Shown in pieces: positions 1 through 13,439 of a stretch of DNA of 64,000 nt. The first letter of the stretch is position 1. Every line of letters starts with the position of its first letter. The notes under the pieces are model-generated. The model was not told the origin of the DNA. It was given only the letters and a program-made list of their open reading frames with translations, and searched no databases. Source of the DNA: Epiperipatus broadwayi. Taxonomy: Eukaryota > Onychophora > Udeonychophora > Euonychophora > Peripatidae. The stretch lies in contig JAQFVV010006231.1 of the NCBI GenBank assembly GCA_028023455.1, positions 5,034,036 to 5,098,035 of the forward strand. Reading direction: 5' to 3'. The position numbers and the translations under genes are program-made.

Positions 1-1190
1 TGTATGATTTATGATTGGATTTCTGGAATTTGTAGGATCCACAAAACATTGAGACACAGACAAGGCTTTTATTAAAATAATAAATTTTATTAACAGTAAT
101 AACCTGAACGTATTTACATTATTTACAAATCTCCATAGCTCTCCCTTTTCTCGAACAGCAACAAAATGTAAATATAAAACATTATCATATTATTAACAAG
201 ATGGGATTCACAGCTGCTACGGAATTATCTTTCTTTTCTAACAGATGACTATATTATTCTGACTATCAGTAAGCTACAGAACATACTTAATACTATAACA
301 AACAATTATTAACTTATTATAATTTACTTTTAAACTCTTAACTTTTTGAATTTTAACTCTATATTACCTTCCTTACCATATGGTTAATGATACTGATCAT
401 AAAGAACTCTTTTAGCTAAGAAATAAACTTATAAATTCGGTATCAATTTGAGCAAATTAATATGCCTTGATAGACTTAAATTTCTAAATATTGTAAAGCA
501 TTTGCTTACCCTTACATCCATAGATGAACTGTTCGAGCGTTAAAGAATAAGCTCTCATACGGGCCACACTTTCACATACGCGTCACACTTTCACATACGC
601 ATAGATAATATCCAATGTCCCCAACAAGAGTAACATTTTATTTAGATTACCAGTTCAGCGAGGATCTGCTCTGGCAGTAATCTGGAACAAAAAAAATATA
701 TATATTTTTAATTTTCCAAATTTGAAAATTCAATTCTATAATTTTTAATGGCTCTTAACCAGCCATGTAATTTGTACTTTAACTCTTACATGCCATAAAG
801 AAACAATGAACTGATTCTATGACCCTAAACTGATTCTATGACCCTATCAGCAATATTAACAATATTTACTCTTAATATTTTTCAAACAAATATATACCCA
901 TGAGGAAAAAGAATTTGGAATCAGTGTCTGCAATGAGCCATAAACGAGAGAGCACCTTTTCATAAGGGCTGAGAAATGCTAGGACTGGTCGCTAGGCATT
1001 CAAACATGGATGGGCTTGCACAAAGCACTATTGCCATTAACACAGAAATCATCTTACAGTGTAACATGAACATAGGATGGGAAATTCATCCACAACTTCT
1101 AACTACTTCAAATTTTACTAACTACTTAATGAGTGAGCTATGCTCCAGCTCAACTGGCTAGGTGGTGATAACTCAACCAACCTCAAGCAT
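1..1190. other. AT-rich non-coding stretch, probably SNRPE intron 1
   Basis: No exon or element is recognised here. It contains short local duplications: a 17-bp cacactttcacatacgc unit twice near 567-601, and an actgattctatgaccct unit twice near 810-845. Because SNRPE exon 2 lies at 9328 and exon 1 is not seen downstream of here, this is inferred to be intron 1 or the region upstream of it. Confidence 0.4.
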
Positions 1191-1194
1191 ACAA

Positions 1195-2010
1195 GGGTCA
1201 CTCACCAATCCATATCATCATCATCAACCCTTATCAATCCACTGCAGGATGAAGGTCTCTCCAAGTTCAATCTATCTTTTCCTATCTTTAGCTTTTTTTC
1301 TCCTCATCACCCCTGCACACTTTCTTATTTCATCCATCCATCTCACATGTGGTCTTTTTCTGGATCTTTTACAATCTCTTGGAATCCATTTTAAAATTTC
1401 AATTGTCCATCTATTATCATCTCTTCTAACAATATGTCCAGCCCAACTCCACTTCAATCTTTTAATTTTTTCAATGAGGTCAGTAACACCTGTTTGTTCT
1501 CTTACCCATACTTTGCATTTTCGATCCCTTCTTGTTACTCCCAACATGCATCTCTCTGTACTTCTTTGAGTGGTCTGAAGTCTCTGTATGGCTCTTCTAT
1601 TAAGTGTCCAAGTCTCAGATCGATAAGTAAGGACTGGCAAAACACATTTATTAAAAACCTTCTTTTTCAAACACATAGGCATATTTCCTTTTAGTATCAA
1701 GTTATTTCTACCAAAAGCACTCCAACCAAGTTTAATTCTATGGTTAATTTCATCCATTATATTTCCATCTGTATTAATAATCTGACCAAGGTATTTGTAA
1801 CTGTTAACTTCTAACTCATCATAATCAATCTTTATTTTCATATTTTGAGAAAATCTATTAAACATTACTTTAGTCTTTTTAACATTTATCTTTAGTTCTA
1901 CTTTCATCTGATATGAGAATTTAAATCTAATTTCCACCACAAAATACTGTACTGATGTATTAACTAATAATTTTACAAGCTTGAATACGCTTACACATAA
2001 AATCAATTTA
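1195..2010 (-). pseudogene. RTE-type LINE, 3' part of reverse transcriptase ORF2 (relic)
   Basis: An open frame on the minus strand encodes the C-terminal part of a non-LTR reverse transcriptase. It carries the YLGQIINTDG block (thumb region after the catalytic motifs), then NHRIKLGWSAFGR, VLTYRSETWTL and WAGHIVRRDD, a block order typical of RTE-clade and related LINEs. The catalytic FADD motif would lie upstream (above 2010), where the reading is lost, so the copy is 5'-truncated or decayed. Just past the ORF the minus strand has a short GAT-repeat tail (near 1203-1215), as RTE elements have at their 3' ends. The same family occurs at 17.5-21.5 kb and 32.4-33.8 kb. Clade assignment is from motif memory, not from a search. 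Confidence 0.8.
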
Positions 2011-5000
2011 TATCTCTAATAATAACTAGAAATAAGAAATACGCATCATTCATTTAATAATTTTCAACTGCGATAAGGCTATCTCATTCTATCAACAACA
2101 TGCATTCAAAGATAAAAATATATCAATTTTATTATAACTAAATTTTAAAGTACTAAACATTCTAATAAACATACTATATCCTTTCATATTTCTTTTTCGT
2201 ATCATTAGGGTAAAACAATATTTTATTATTTCAAAGAAGGTATATTTTAAACTACTATGCTAACTTAACTTTAAAGGAAATAAATATTTGACTAACAATT
2301 AACTTATACGCATGATAAATGGTATTATAATGCATTAAACAAATGGCTTATAGAAACAAATAACAGTTAATAAAAAAAAAATACTTATAATTTCTTTCCA
2401 GTATATAGTTTCTTTCCAGTATAGTCATCCCAAGTTTCTTTCATATTTCTGCAGTGGTAATTATCTCTTAATAACTGTGCACATACATTATCTAAACAAG
2501 TAATCCATGGAAATTTAAAAGAATCATTTCATTAAGTAATCCGCAAAGTTTATCTATTCAGGAGTGAAGCACGTTTCTCTTTTCCTTATTAGAATTTGTA
2601 TTACAAATATATCATTCTTTTCTGATATGCAGAAAATAATCCAGAGAATTTTGTTTTTAAGATTCACATTATCCAATTATAGTATGACGTTTAGTTAGAT
2701 GAGGCGATAATTTTCTAAACATTGATTTAATTCCTTTCAGGCAGTTAAGGTTTTTTTGAATAAGATTTCATTTACCATTATAATATAATTTAACCAGTTT
2801 TATTGTAATTTGTCCATGTGATGAATGAGTCTTTCATTCATTACTGCTTATGCTGGTGAAGTCACATAACTTGAGGTATTCTTTCACATAATTATAGCAC
2901 TATATTCCTTGAAATTCTCAATGGCTTTTTGATATCTCAGTTTGATAAACATATAAAATTTTCTGCCATATGATAACCATTTGATTTTCATTCATACATC
3001 AGCTTTCTAAGGCATTGATAATCCAAATAGCATTTTAGGCAGGATTTAACATATACATTTGTATTGTAATTCAGTTCCACACTTTTCTTTTATGATGATT
3101 ATTTTTTTTCTAAATCTTTTGTAACATGAATAGTAGTATTTGTCCATCATTAGAAATAAATTAATTAAAATGAACATTCATTAAATTTCTGGTTTCCGTA
3201 CTTTTCTCAAAGTAAAATTTTGTCTTCAGCTGGTGTTGCATTACTTTCTGATTAGTTATGGCCATGATAGTCGTATAAAGAATCATGATGATGATTAATT
3301 TCAGGAAGAATTAATATATGCCTAATGTGGAAAGCTTAAGCACGTATCATATTTTCACAATAACATAAATTTTGATTCAAGTTTTCAGCCAGCTATTGAG
3401 TTATGAAGAATGATAAAACTTTCTCTATATTAGTTGTATTAAGGATTTTAAACCTGAACAGAATTATACCCCAGACAAAATGAAGCCTCCTCCTAGAAAA
3501 TGGCTGAGTTTTTACAGTCATGTCCTGCCAATCAATCTCTAAATGACACTTTCTGTCAATTAAACCATATACACTAATTTTAATTGGTTATTTATTATTG
3601 TTTTTAAATTAATTATTCACATTCAGACAGAAATCACGTTTTTTTCTAGATCTTTTCTTGCTCCTCATGGAAAACCGCTTAAAAGAACAAAATTAAAATT
3701 TTTAATAAAATAAAATAAAAAAACATAGCAGGCAGAATTTGAACTCAAGATTTTGAATGAGAATTGGCTGCTATGGATATGAAATTAAGATAAAATAATG
3801 GCTTTTTCAACCAGCTTTCCGACGACACCATACATGCCCAATAATAATTAATGGTTATTTTTATAATTAAAATCCTACATGTACTTGATATATGCATTCT
3901 CACACACATGCGATTTTGCTTGAACAGTTTTAACACTTTAAATTAACCCTTAATCTCCTGTAGAAATTTCTTTCAATAGATAGTCTAGATCTAAATTTTA
4001 CTCCCCCAATTGATATGATTTTCATCAGCCAATTTCTTACTAACTCAAAATCATATTTACTTTCATAAAATATTTATTCCCCCTTTCTGATTCATCTAAA
4101 TATTAATAACTACTTACAAAACAATTATTACAAATAAACTATATTAAATTTGACCATTTATGACGCTTTAAATCCCTATCATATTTACATTATAAATAAA
4201 CGATTTTTATTTCAAGCGTTTATGAATGAGATTTTATTACATATCAGATAATTCATGAAAGTTTAGTCAAACTTTTATATTAATTTTAATTAATACTCTT
4301 TAAATAATTTTATATTAAATTTAATGCATTTTATGAGGAAAATTTTGATCTAAATTAATGTTAACAAACCCAGCTTCAAACTAAAGAAGCTTTGGATGAA
4401 GACCAAAGATTTCAATATATATAAAGTATATAAATATGAATAGACATCTGAAAAGGGATCAATGATCAACAAGATGCATTTTAAATTAAATTAGTTTTCT
4501 TCAGTTGGTCCAGATTACAGTCTTACTCATGACCCTTCATTATTTGTTCAGTATTTATTAATATCAAATTAATATAATTTTATTTACAAGAATCAAACTG
4601 TTTTCACTCACCTTTGAGATCATCCATTTTAGATAAATATGTTAATAATTCTTGCAGGAAGTTTAATAGACATTTAAGCAAGGTGAAATAGCCAGAAGTC
4701 TGATTTGAGATCTTGATCTAGGTTGTATAATACTATTATAGGTTTTTTTTGAAAGATAAGTAATTGTACACATCGTTCTCATAATTATTGATTCTTTAGA
4801 TTGACAATGGTAAAACTAAACACGTCAACGTTCCAGAATTGGATTCTACTACGTAGATATTGGATAACATAGGAAAATTAGTATTATTATAGCATACAAT
4901 ATCTACTTGACAGATGGCATCACTTTGGAGAAAGCAATGAAAAAAAAAAAGTCCATAAGAAATAAATTAATGCAAAATAGTAAATAAAATGTACTTCATT

Positions 5001-7623
5001 GTTATAAATAAAACAAAATAATAAAAAAATAATCCACATGAATTTTAATAATGACAATAAATCAGTCAAATATAATTTTTTGTAATTTTTTTATACTGAA
5101 ACAATGAAATTAATGAATACTTTCTTATTATTAATTTCAAAATGAAGAAATGTGTTAATGTTTTTAAGGAAATGATGAATTTTTTATCTTAAATGTTTTT
5201 AATATAATGATAACTTTTTCTATTTACTTTTGGGATAAGAACTGAAACACACTTCATGAAATGACATTAAACTCTGAGGGAATTAATTGCATTTATTTTT
5301 AGGGAAAAAAAATAGAAACATATTTCATAAAATATAAGCAGCCATAACATATTTGCATTTGTACATGAATTAAATTTATTATAGATTCGTTTTATTAAAT
5401 ACACATTACTGTCATTTACTTTCTTGTGTTTATATTTTGGGGATATTTTTTTTTTGCTAAAATATTTTGATTTAATACTCTTCTTGCAGTAAACTATTTT
5501 CAATAAATAAATGTTCTATTGATTTTGCATTTGATCTCAGTGTAAGTTCTTATGGATTGAATTTTTTTTTTTTCATGACTTTGATTTAATATATTTCTTA
5601 CCCTAAATTATTTTAATGCAAAAAATGAAACAAGATCTTATTCATTTTGGATTTGATTTCATATTTGCATTAAATTTCTTATAGCTTGGATTTTTTGTTA
5701 TAATTTATTTATTTATACACTCAATTGCTTCCTTTACTTTTTGTATTGTTTTACTTATTAAACTTTTTTATTTAATATATTTTTTCCTGTGAATTATTTT
5801 TTAAAAAGACTGACTTTTAATGATACATATTATTTTCCATCAATATTAATTTCTTATGGAATATTTTTTTTATTTCTTTGTTTGCTAAAAGACTAAATAA
5901 TAAACTCAATAATAAATGTATACATTGTGTTTCTTATAAATTAGTTTTTTATTATTATTATTGCTTTCTCTTATGTAGGTCATGCTGCAAATAAAGTAAA
6001 TTATGATAATCCTTTGCTATAATAACAAACACAAAAAAAATATTGATCATTATAGTATTAGCTTGATTGAGAATTATCCACAATGTCAGATTCTAGTACT
6101 TACTGTAGTTCATAGTGTCATCAATGCATGTTGAAATGCACCTATAAATTGTTGATTTGAAATTATCCTCAATCAGATTCTGCATAGTATGAAAAACATC
6201 TAACAGTAAAAGATTATTCCTTTGAAATTTAAAAGAACTGGGATTGATCTTTACAAAATCATAATAGTTACTAATCCCAGAATAATAGGATACTGATACT
6301 CGATGTTTAGTTATCTTATATAAGATTTTAATCAATATGTGTCTTTTTAGTGTCAATAAATTTCTCCAAATAATTATTGATGAGTTAGTAGGTAAAATTT
6401 GAAGTCTTTTTTCCAATCTTGGTGATTAATTGTGCTCTCTATTTTTTATTAATGTTATAAAAATGAGACATTAAAATCCTAATAGTATAAAGATAACCCG
6501 TAAATGATGGTCTTACAGTTTCTAGAAGCATAATTTTATTCATTAATCTCTTTTAACTTGGATTCACAATTTTTTTAATTCTTTTGTATTTTATTTGTTA
6601 CAAAAAAGGCAAAAACAGGTTTGTTTTTATCTATATTATTTTGATGGTGTTTTCCTTTTTCAATAATCATCTATTCAACCTTTCTTGGTGTTAAAAATGA
6701 AAACAAAAGATTTTAAGTACTACTGAAAAATGTCCAAAAATTGTCAGATTTTTTTATAGTTGTTTTTTGTTTTGTTTTAATTCAGTTGCTCGGTTTGAAA
6801 ATTTTCATTTTGGAAACAACAGTTATTTCATTAAATTATTATTGCTCTTTACAAGTAATTTTGCAAATAAAATTATTTGGTAATGTATTCAAGCTCATAT
6901 TTATAATAATAATATATAAACATTTATTTCAAATTAAATTTCATAGATAACACCATATCACTTCTAGATGATTTATTACATTTGTAATCCTAATGTATAC
7001 AAAGTGTCATAAATTCAAGATCAAGAGATTGATATATATTTTAGCTATATCATGATGTATCTGAGCAATGAAGAACAAAATAACTATTCATAGGAGATGA
7101 AATATTAAATTTTAATGGATTGCATCCAGATTGTGAGTCAGTAAGAGAAATATGTTTATGAGTATAAGGAGACAATCTATGCACAATAAATCCACATTTA
7201 AGATCATCTGATGACAATTTGATGATTCTTTCCTTGACCTTATCAAAAGTCTCAAAAAAATGTGTTCATTGTTCACTTTCATCATAAATTTATTAAGTTA
7301 ATTAATAGCATTTAAATTTATGTATTAAGAGAAATTATAAATATAGTGAGAAAATTTACAAATAAAAACTTGTCTTGGCTTTTTTAATTTTATGATTTAT
7401 CTGGATTTATGATATATTCTACACACTATCAAGTTAAATATATTACATTGAATAATTTAAAATTCTTTAAGGCAAGAATAAGAAATGAAATAACTATACT
7501 GCTTTTTTTTTTTTTTTGAAATTAACGAGAATGAATAATCTTTATATTTATTACTTATTTATTATTTATTTGTTTTAAACCTGTTCACCATTGAAGATTT
7601 TTTTTCTTTTTATAACTTTAATG
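2011..7623. other. Long AT-rich stretch with no recognisable gene
   Basis: Mostly A/T with poly-A and poly-T runs and simple TA repeats. Short ORFs here have no recognisable domain and no coding-like codon use. There is a small duplicated segment (tagtttctttccagtata twice near 2390-2422). Inferred to be intron 1 of SNRPE. Confidence 0.4.
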
Positions 7624-7631
7624 ATCTAAAA

Positions 7632-8741
7632 TGGATCAACAACCTTTTAGTGGTGTGCCAAATCTATGTTACAATGTCATTTTGTGTGCTGATTTGATTC
7701 TACCAATCTTATTATATATAGTATCAAAATTAGTTTGGTTATACTTTTGAAGCCCATTACAGTTAGATCTTATATTAGTGGTCATTCAATAATTTAAAAT
7801 ACATAGGATCATATGTGAAAAGTATGTTTAGTTAAATTATATTGCATTCGAAAGACACTTAAAATTTCTTTTGGCATGGAGAAAATTCATCTTGTTGGTG
7901 CTAAATAAATGAGTATTGTTTACAAAAATGCCAATTAATGTACAGTAATTCAGAATAGGCAAAGCACATTTATCTTTCAATGATTTAATTTAAAAAGATG
8001 ATTAATGAACAAAATAAAACAAGTATTTTTCTAGCATTCATCAAAAGTGTTTTAAAGAAATTAATTTTTATGATATAAAAAATCAACTCAAAGATTGGAA
8101 ATTTTTTATCTATTCTTCTTTTCTTGAAAACTATGAAGATTTGAAATTTTTCTCTATGAGAAGTTTGTTTTAATTACACAGTAGATATTTAAAAGTAAAA
8201 TAAGAAAGATTTTTATTAAGTCTCACATATTAGTGGATTTTGTTCATGTATTAACCCAACTACCATTAACTATATATATATTTATATTTTTCAACTTAGT
8301 ATGCCCCAAACTTAAAATGTATTATTATATAATTAAAATTGAAGTTTTTCAAATGAATTAATCAATTTAATATTCTGCCTGAATCTAAATTTATTCTAAA
8401 CATTCATTTGCATACAAAAGTATCAAAGATCAATTAATTATCAAAAAAAATTCAAGCAAAATTAATCCTCCCTGGAAAAAAAAAAATTCATCTCACTTAG
8501 CTTTTATCTTTATTGAAAATAGCAAAAATCGAGTGCATGTTTATTGTACAAAATAATTAATAAATTAAACTGAATCAAAGTTTCCATTTACATGTGAGTT
8601 GCATATGCAAAACTGAGATAATTGTGCAAATATACGCACTATAATTGAAATATAATTTTTTGCTATTTAATTCAATCAGAGTGCCATTGATAATCTTCTA
8701 TATGCCAAGTGTGGCATGCATGCCCTGGGTTGCCGACCCTT
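7632..8741. mobile_element. Non-autonomous hAT-like DNA transposon with 8-bp TSD
   Basis: The segment is bounded by an identical 8-bp direct repeat, atctaaaa, at 7624-7631 and 8742-8749, the target duplication length of hAT elements. The left end (tggatcaacaacc) and the reverse complement of the right end (aagggtcggcaacc) match at about 9 of 12 inner positions, and resemble the CAGGGGTCGGCAACC type of terminus of many hAT elements. At about 1.1 kb with no readable transposase it is non-autonomous or internally decayed. It lies in the presumed first intron of SNRPE. Confidence 0.65.
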
Positions 8742-9327
8742 ATCTAAAATACCTTTAGGCAAGCTTTTTTTTTTCAAGGTATCTTTTAGAATGATAAATT
8801 CTCTTCCAAAATGCTAATTTAGTTGTCAAGATATAGTCTGTTATAACCAATAGTAATGTTTAATCATCTTTTGTTGATAATTGCCATTGCTTGTATACTT
8901 TCTGAACCAGTTTATTATATTTAGAGCTTCATAAATTGTATCAGAAGAACTTTGATATTTAAGAGCTGTTTATAAAAAAAAATATAGTCTTTCATTAAAT
9001 CATTGTTGTATAAAAATTGTGAAATATTATTGCAATAATAAAAAATTGCATTATGACATGCAATGATAAAAAAATTGCTTTATGACATTTAGTTTAAATT
9101 ATACAAATGTATGTAAATTCTATAAAAATAGGATTGGTTTTAGATATAATCAAGTTGTGTGAAAGGAGCATAAACTGTTCTATATATGTGATTTTTAGTA
9201 TTCTAGTTTTAATACTAAAATTAGAGGGGATCATAGAAAATTTTTGTATATAATGTAGGTATGGTTGAAGCTGTTAATGAAAATTAAACATATATTAGAA
9301 AATTTTCTTGTCCTTAATTAAATTTAG

Positions 9328-9354
9328 AATTTGATTTTTCGGTATCTTCAAAAC
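9328..9354 (+). CDS. SNRPE: SNRPE exon 2 (27-bp micro-exon), Sm protein E
   Basis: This 27-bp exon encodes NLIFRYLQN, a block that is invariant in small nuclear ribonucleoprotein E across animals. It is bounded by a good acceptor (aatttag) and donor (gtaagt) and is in phase 0 on both sides. SmE is one of seven Sm proteins that form the heptameric ring on the Sm site of U1, U2, U4 and U5 snRNAs. The following exons continue the protein in order: Sm1 motif, then Sm2 motif, then a short tail. The first exon, expected to encode the conserved N-terminal part that ends before NLIF, was searched for upstream in the window and not seen; it probably lies to the left of position 1. The exon is too short for ORF finders. 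Confidence 0.9.
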
Positions 9355-9718
9355 GTAAGTATTTCATTATTGTTTCTTATTTTCAATAATTATAGACATG
9401 ATATTTCAAATAAATATTTATATGAAGCATATTTATTATAACTTTCTAAACTCAAAATTTTACATACATGTAATAAATAATTATAAAGCACTGTTTAACA
9501 AACAAAATATGAGTGATAAGGTTATAGTGGAGATTCAAATCATGTGCATATGCCTTGTTACTTTTTGTCTGATTTGACTTTATTAAAAAAAAAAAAAAAA
9601 AAAGCTTAATTAAGCTAGTCTAATTATTTGTTTAATGGTACATCATTATATATATACAACCTCATGTATATATATATATATTGTGTATATATGTATACTT
9701 ATTTTTTTTATTTTTAAG

Positions 9719-9781
9719 CATGCCAGAATTCAAATATGGTTATATGAAAATACTAATACAAGGATTGAAGGTCACATTGTA
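9719..9781 (+). CDS. SNRPE: SNRPE exon 3 (Sm1 motif)
   Basis: The 63-bp exon encodes HARIQIWLYENTNT followed by RIEGHIV, the first half of the Sm fold (Sm1 motif). It is preceded by a T-rich tract with acceptor tttttaag and followed by donor gtaagt at 9782; phase 0. The next exon starts with GFDEYMN, giving RIEGHIVGFDEYMN across the junction, a hallmark of SmE. The intron before it is 364 bp and contains a TA microsatellite close to the acceptor (about 9650-9700). Confidence 0.92.
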
Positions 9782-12230
9782 GTAAGTTAAATGATTTCTT
9801 TTTTTTTGTATTCCATGTGGAAAAAAAATAATAATTATACTTATTGAATGACATATTGTTATAGATTAATAATGAATTAGGAAAAACATTCATTACTTGC
9901 ATATACTTTGAAAATGTTTCAAGTGTAGGTTTGCATATAAGTATATATTGTATTTGTCTACAATAATTTTACTTGAATGTTATTTTAAGGTATCATATCT
10001 GATGGATATATAGATTACATTAGTTATTTAGTGTTATAATTTTTGTAATAGATATTTGTCATATGGTTAGTAACCACTCACAAATGATTATGGCTCATCT
10101 AACTTGGAAAAAAAAAAGAATTTTGTGATCAATGTGTAAAGCAATTTGCAAGACAAAAATATATTTCACTGATAGATTTGTCCTTCATTCTCTTTATTAG
10201 ATATCTTTGAAAGCTGTTTTAAATTTTGTCTGCAGCTAACATTTCATTTTGAAATACTTTTATTAATTTGCATGATTGTGGCTTGCCATTGCACCTTATC
10301 TTCAGCTACATCCTTTTAATAAAAGTAATTGATATATAACTTTATGATGTTTTTGTGATAATATTTATAACAAAATGGATATGCTTTTTTCCTAAAAACC
10401 ATATTTAAGGAACTCTTAATCTATTATTGTTCTAGTAGAGATTTTCCCTACAATATGGTCACATCCTGTAAATTGAAAAATATACTAATTAATTGGTGTT
10501 GAAATCTCAATCATATTTTCAAAGTATTACAAAATACCATTAAATGTCATTTTTTCAGTGCTTTTTGTAATATTTAGTTGAAATGGTTATATCACTATAA
10601 TAAAATTTCCACTCTTTTAATATCAAATGTAGCAGCAATACATTCTAATCAGAACTGAGTATGCAATAATCAATTTTTCATTTTATCTTAAAGACTATAT
10701 TAAATTTTTTTAATCAATTGACTAAAAGCTGATGATTTTTTTACTATTATTAGCTTCTTGTATGATCTTTCTTGTCCAGTATGTATTTGTTGTCTTCTCA
10801 ATATACTCAAACACTATTTTTATTAATGTATTTTCTTTCATATTTTGAAAGTTTTCACATATTTTTAATTTACTTCTTGATTTCCTTCCCCATTTCACTT
10901 TGAAAAGCCTCATTTGTTGTTCACAATTCACCATCCAAAGCATATCTATCTTCTTTTTTTGTATTCTATCTAAAAAATGTTTATTTTCTGACGAATACAA
11001 AATTAACCACTTTAGTGTTAAAGCAGGTTTCATTATTTCTTTTCAAATAATTCTATATACTTCATATTAATGAAATAACAGACATAATTTTAATCAATCC
11101 CACTATTTTGTTGCATTTCTTCATAACTAATTCTTAATTATTTTGATAATTTCTTTTTTTTTTTTTTAATAAATTAACCAAATATCTAGATTCCTCCATT
11201 TCTTTGAGGCAAATATTTGTTTTTCATCTTCCTTTTAAATACTAAGATCTTAGATTTTTTTCATTGAATTTTTATATTTTTTCTATTTCTGTTATAATGA
11301 TTTCATATCTTATATACTGCAAAAAAAAAAAAAGAGGCTATATGTGTGCAAAAATAAAAAGCTACTGCTTGATGCATTCTATTGATTCCAGGTATAGGAA
11401 TCCTTACCCCTATCTTTTATCTTTCTATCTGCTATTTTTCTTTCTGGATAAAATCTTCTGAATCACCCCAAAATTTTATTTTCTACCTTCTATGTCCTAA
11501 TATTATCACTTAAAATATTTGTAAATAATATATAAACTATGAAAGTTATTGCTTGTGATCTATAATGTACCGCTAATGAATAATAGCGCTCCGTGGAAAA
11601 TTGTTTTTACAATTGTTAAAAATAAAAATTTTCATAAACCATGTAAAGTTTAAAATTGATAATGAATAATAAAATCACTGTAAAAACATCTCATTTGAAG
11701 ATAAATAAATTTATAGAAGTCTGAAGAATTTTTCTTTATTATTAGTTTAAAACAAAATACGGTTTGCTAAAAGATAATTCATTGTTTTACGTATTAAAGA
11801 GTAATTGGAAGGGGGAGAGAAGTTAAAGAAAAGTTAAAAGTAGTTGAATTTCAAGTAAATAAAAGTTATAGTTATAAGAGTTAAAGAATAAATCTTTTTT
11901 TCTGAAATTAAAAGTACTCTCTCCTTCCATTTAAGTTAAAGAAAAAAAGAAATCTCTTCCCATTTATTTAAAATAAATAAGATTGTTTATAACGAGTTGA
12001 TTTTAAAATTAAAGAAATATAGTAAAATGTGTGCGTGGTAATATAATGAAATATGAAAGTTGAATATTAAAAAACGAATGAAAGCGTATAATTGGAATTT
12101 CCCTCAAAGATTTATATACAATCGTAAACTATATAAAGTCAATTACCAGTAACTACTAAGTAAAAATCTATAAACAACAGAATTAGCAATGGCTACCAAC
12201 TGAAAACAGGATTAAAATCTTATCAAAAGA
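9782..12230. other. SNRPE intron, first part; no gene recognised
   Basis: AT-rich intronic sequence between SNRPE exons 3 and 4. Short ORFs here lack recognisable domains. No transposon terminus was identified in this part. Confidence 0.4.
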
Positions 12231-13435
12231 ATTTAATCAAAAACAGTGAACGAATTTCAACAACGGATATAGCTGATGAATATAAAAACTAATTAACAAA
12301 ATGACAACAGGTCATCATATAAATAGAGTGAGAATCAGATTCAATCAGTCAATCAGTTTTTCAATCAGTCAGAGTCAGTGATGTATCTAAAGATCCTGCA
12401 GTGTTAGTCGATGGAAGCATATGGCTGGATTTCAGCTTCAGTCCGATGGAACATGAGCAGCCTGCCCATTAGAATTGATGCCCATCTAATAATTTGAAGC
12501 CGCCAGAAATATCTACTGTCTTGAATAATAGTATTATGGATAGCAATCATAGGAACCTCCACAAAAACCTCAAATCCAACCGGTTGGAAAAATTCACATG
12601 AAGCAGCAAACAGCAAGAGGTAATAAAAAACATTTTCTTATTCCATTTCTGATATTAATGTAGCCATTGCTAATCTTGAAACCTCCCAGAGTCAGTTAAT
12701 AAATGAACTCTATAACTGCATAAAATAAATTATTGATGTGCGTGTTTTAAATGCTTGTAATTATTTTAATGCTGAATTATATTACTATTGTATATCTTAT
12801 TATAATGTGTGTGTGCCTGAAGTTATTATAAATCATTGTTTAGTTTAATTAAGATTTTATAAAAGTAGTTTAAAATAATAAGTATTTAATTAAAATAAAT
12901 TGTCTTTAAAACTTAATATTTTGTCGGTCAATTCTTTCACCACTAAATAAAGTAACAGTATATTATCCTTTTGATTGAGCTAGTTGGGATTTCTTAGACA
13001 CTGAATTAGTTGGCCATCACTCAGGGCACGTTAGTTACTTTGGTAATTAACTGACACCCAGAGTTTACTCCGAAATAAAAAAGTGCTTTGAATGATAGGT
13101 GTTGAATTTTGCAGCCAAGAAGATCTGTGCCCTTGAAACGTAGTTGTAGTTATATATCTGATATATATATATCTCCGACTTGGTCACAGGTATCCTCTGT
13201 ATATTATTATTCTCTGCCTAAGGGGCCGGTGTGGAGCAATACTTAAATTGCATTGGTGTAGATCGAATGTATAAGTTATAATTGTATCTTTTTTTTTTGT
13301 ATAAAAGTAAGTCTTATAATTTTGCTTTCAAAAGTTTAGATTTTTTTTATTTAAAGAGTCAAAGTTCATGCTAGTTTGTGTTCCTCAACGATCTATTACT
13401 CCACCCGGTTCAATATATAACTGTAAACATTGTAA
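12231..13435 (+). promoter_or_regulatory. TATA plus TCAGT initiator-like site in a possible solo LTR
   Basis: A TATA box (tataaatag, about 12318) is followed after roughly 30 bases by several copies of a TCAGT motif (atcagattcaatcagtcaa and following, to about 12380). This spacing and motif match the arthropod TATA/initiator core promoter. AATAAA-type signals follow near 12700-12725, and the patch up to about 13430 is visibly less AT-rich than the surrounding intron. This order (promoter, then polyadenylation signal) is that of an LTR, but no flanking target duplication or second LTR could be found, so the LTR reading is inference. Its exact ends are not determined. Confidence 0.35.
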
Positions 13436-13439
13436 AATC

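Noticed and set aside
1162-1694. Plus-strand ORFs of 86-135 codons
   Set aside because: Antisense shadows of the RTE reverse transcriptase on minus.
1-9327. SNRPE exon 1 (conserved N-terminus ending before NLIFRYLQN)
   Set aside because: Scanned for the expected MVQPI-type codons followed by a donor; no match seen, so not annotated.
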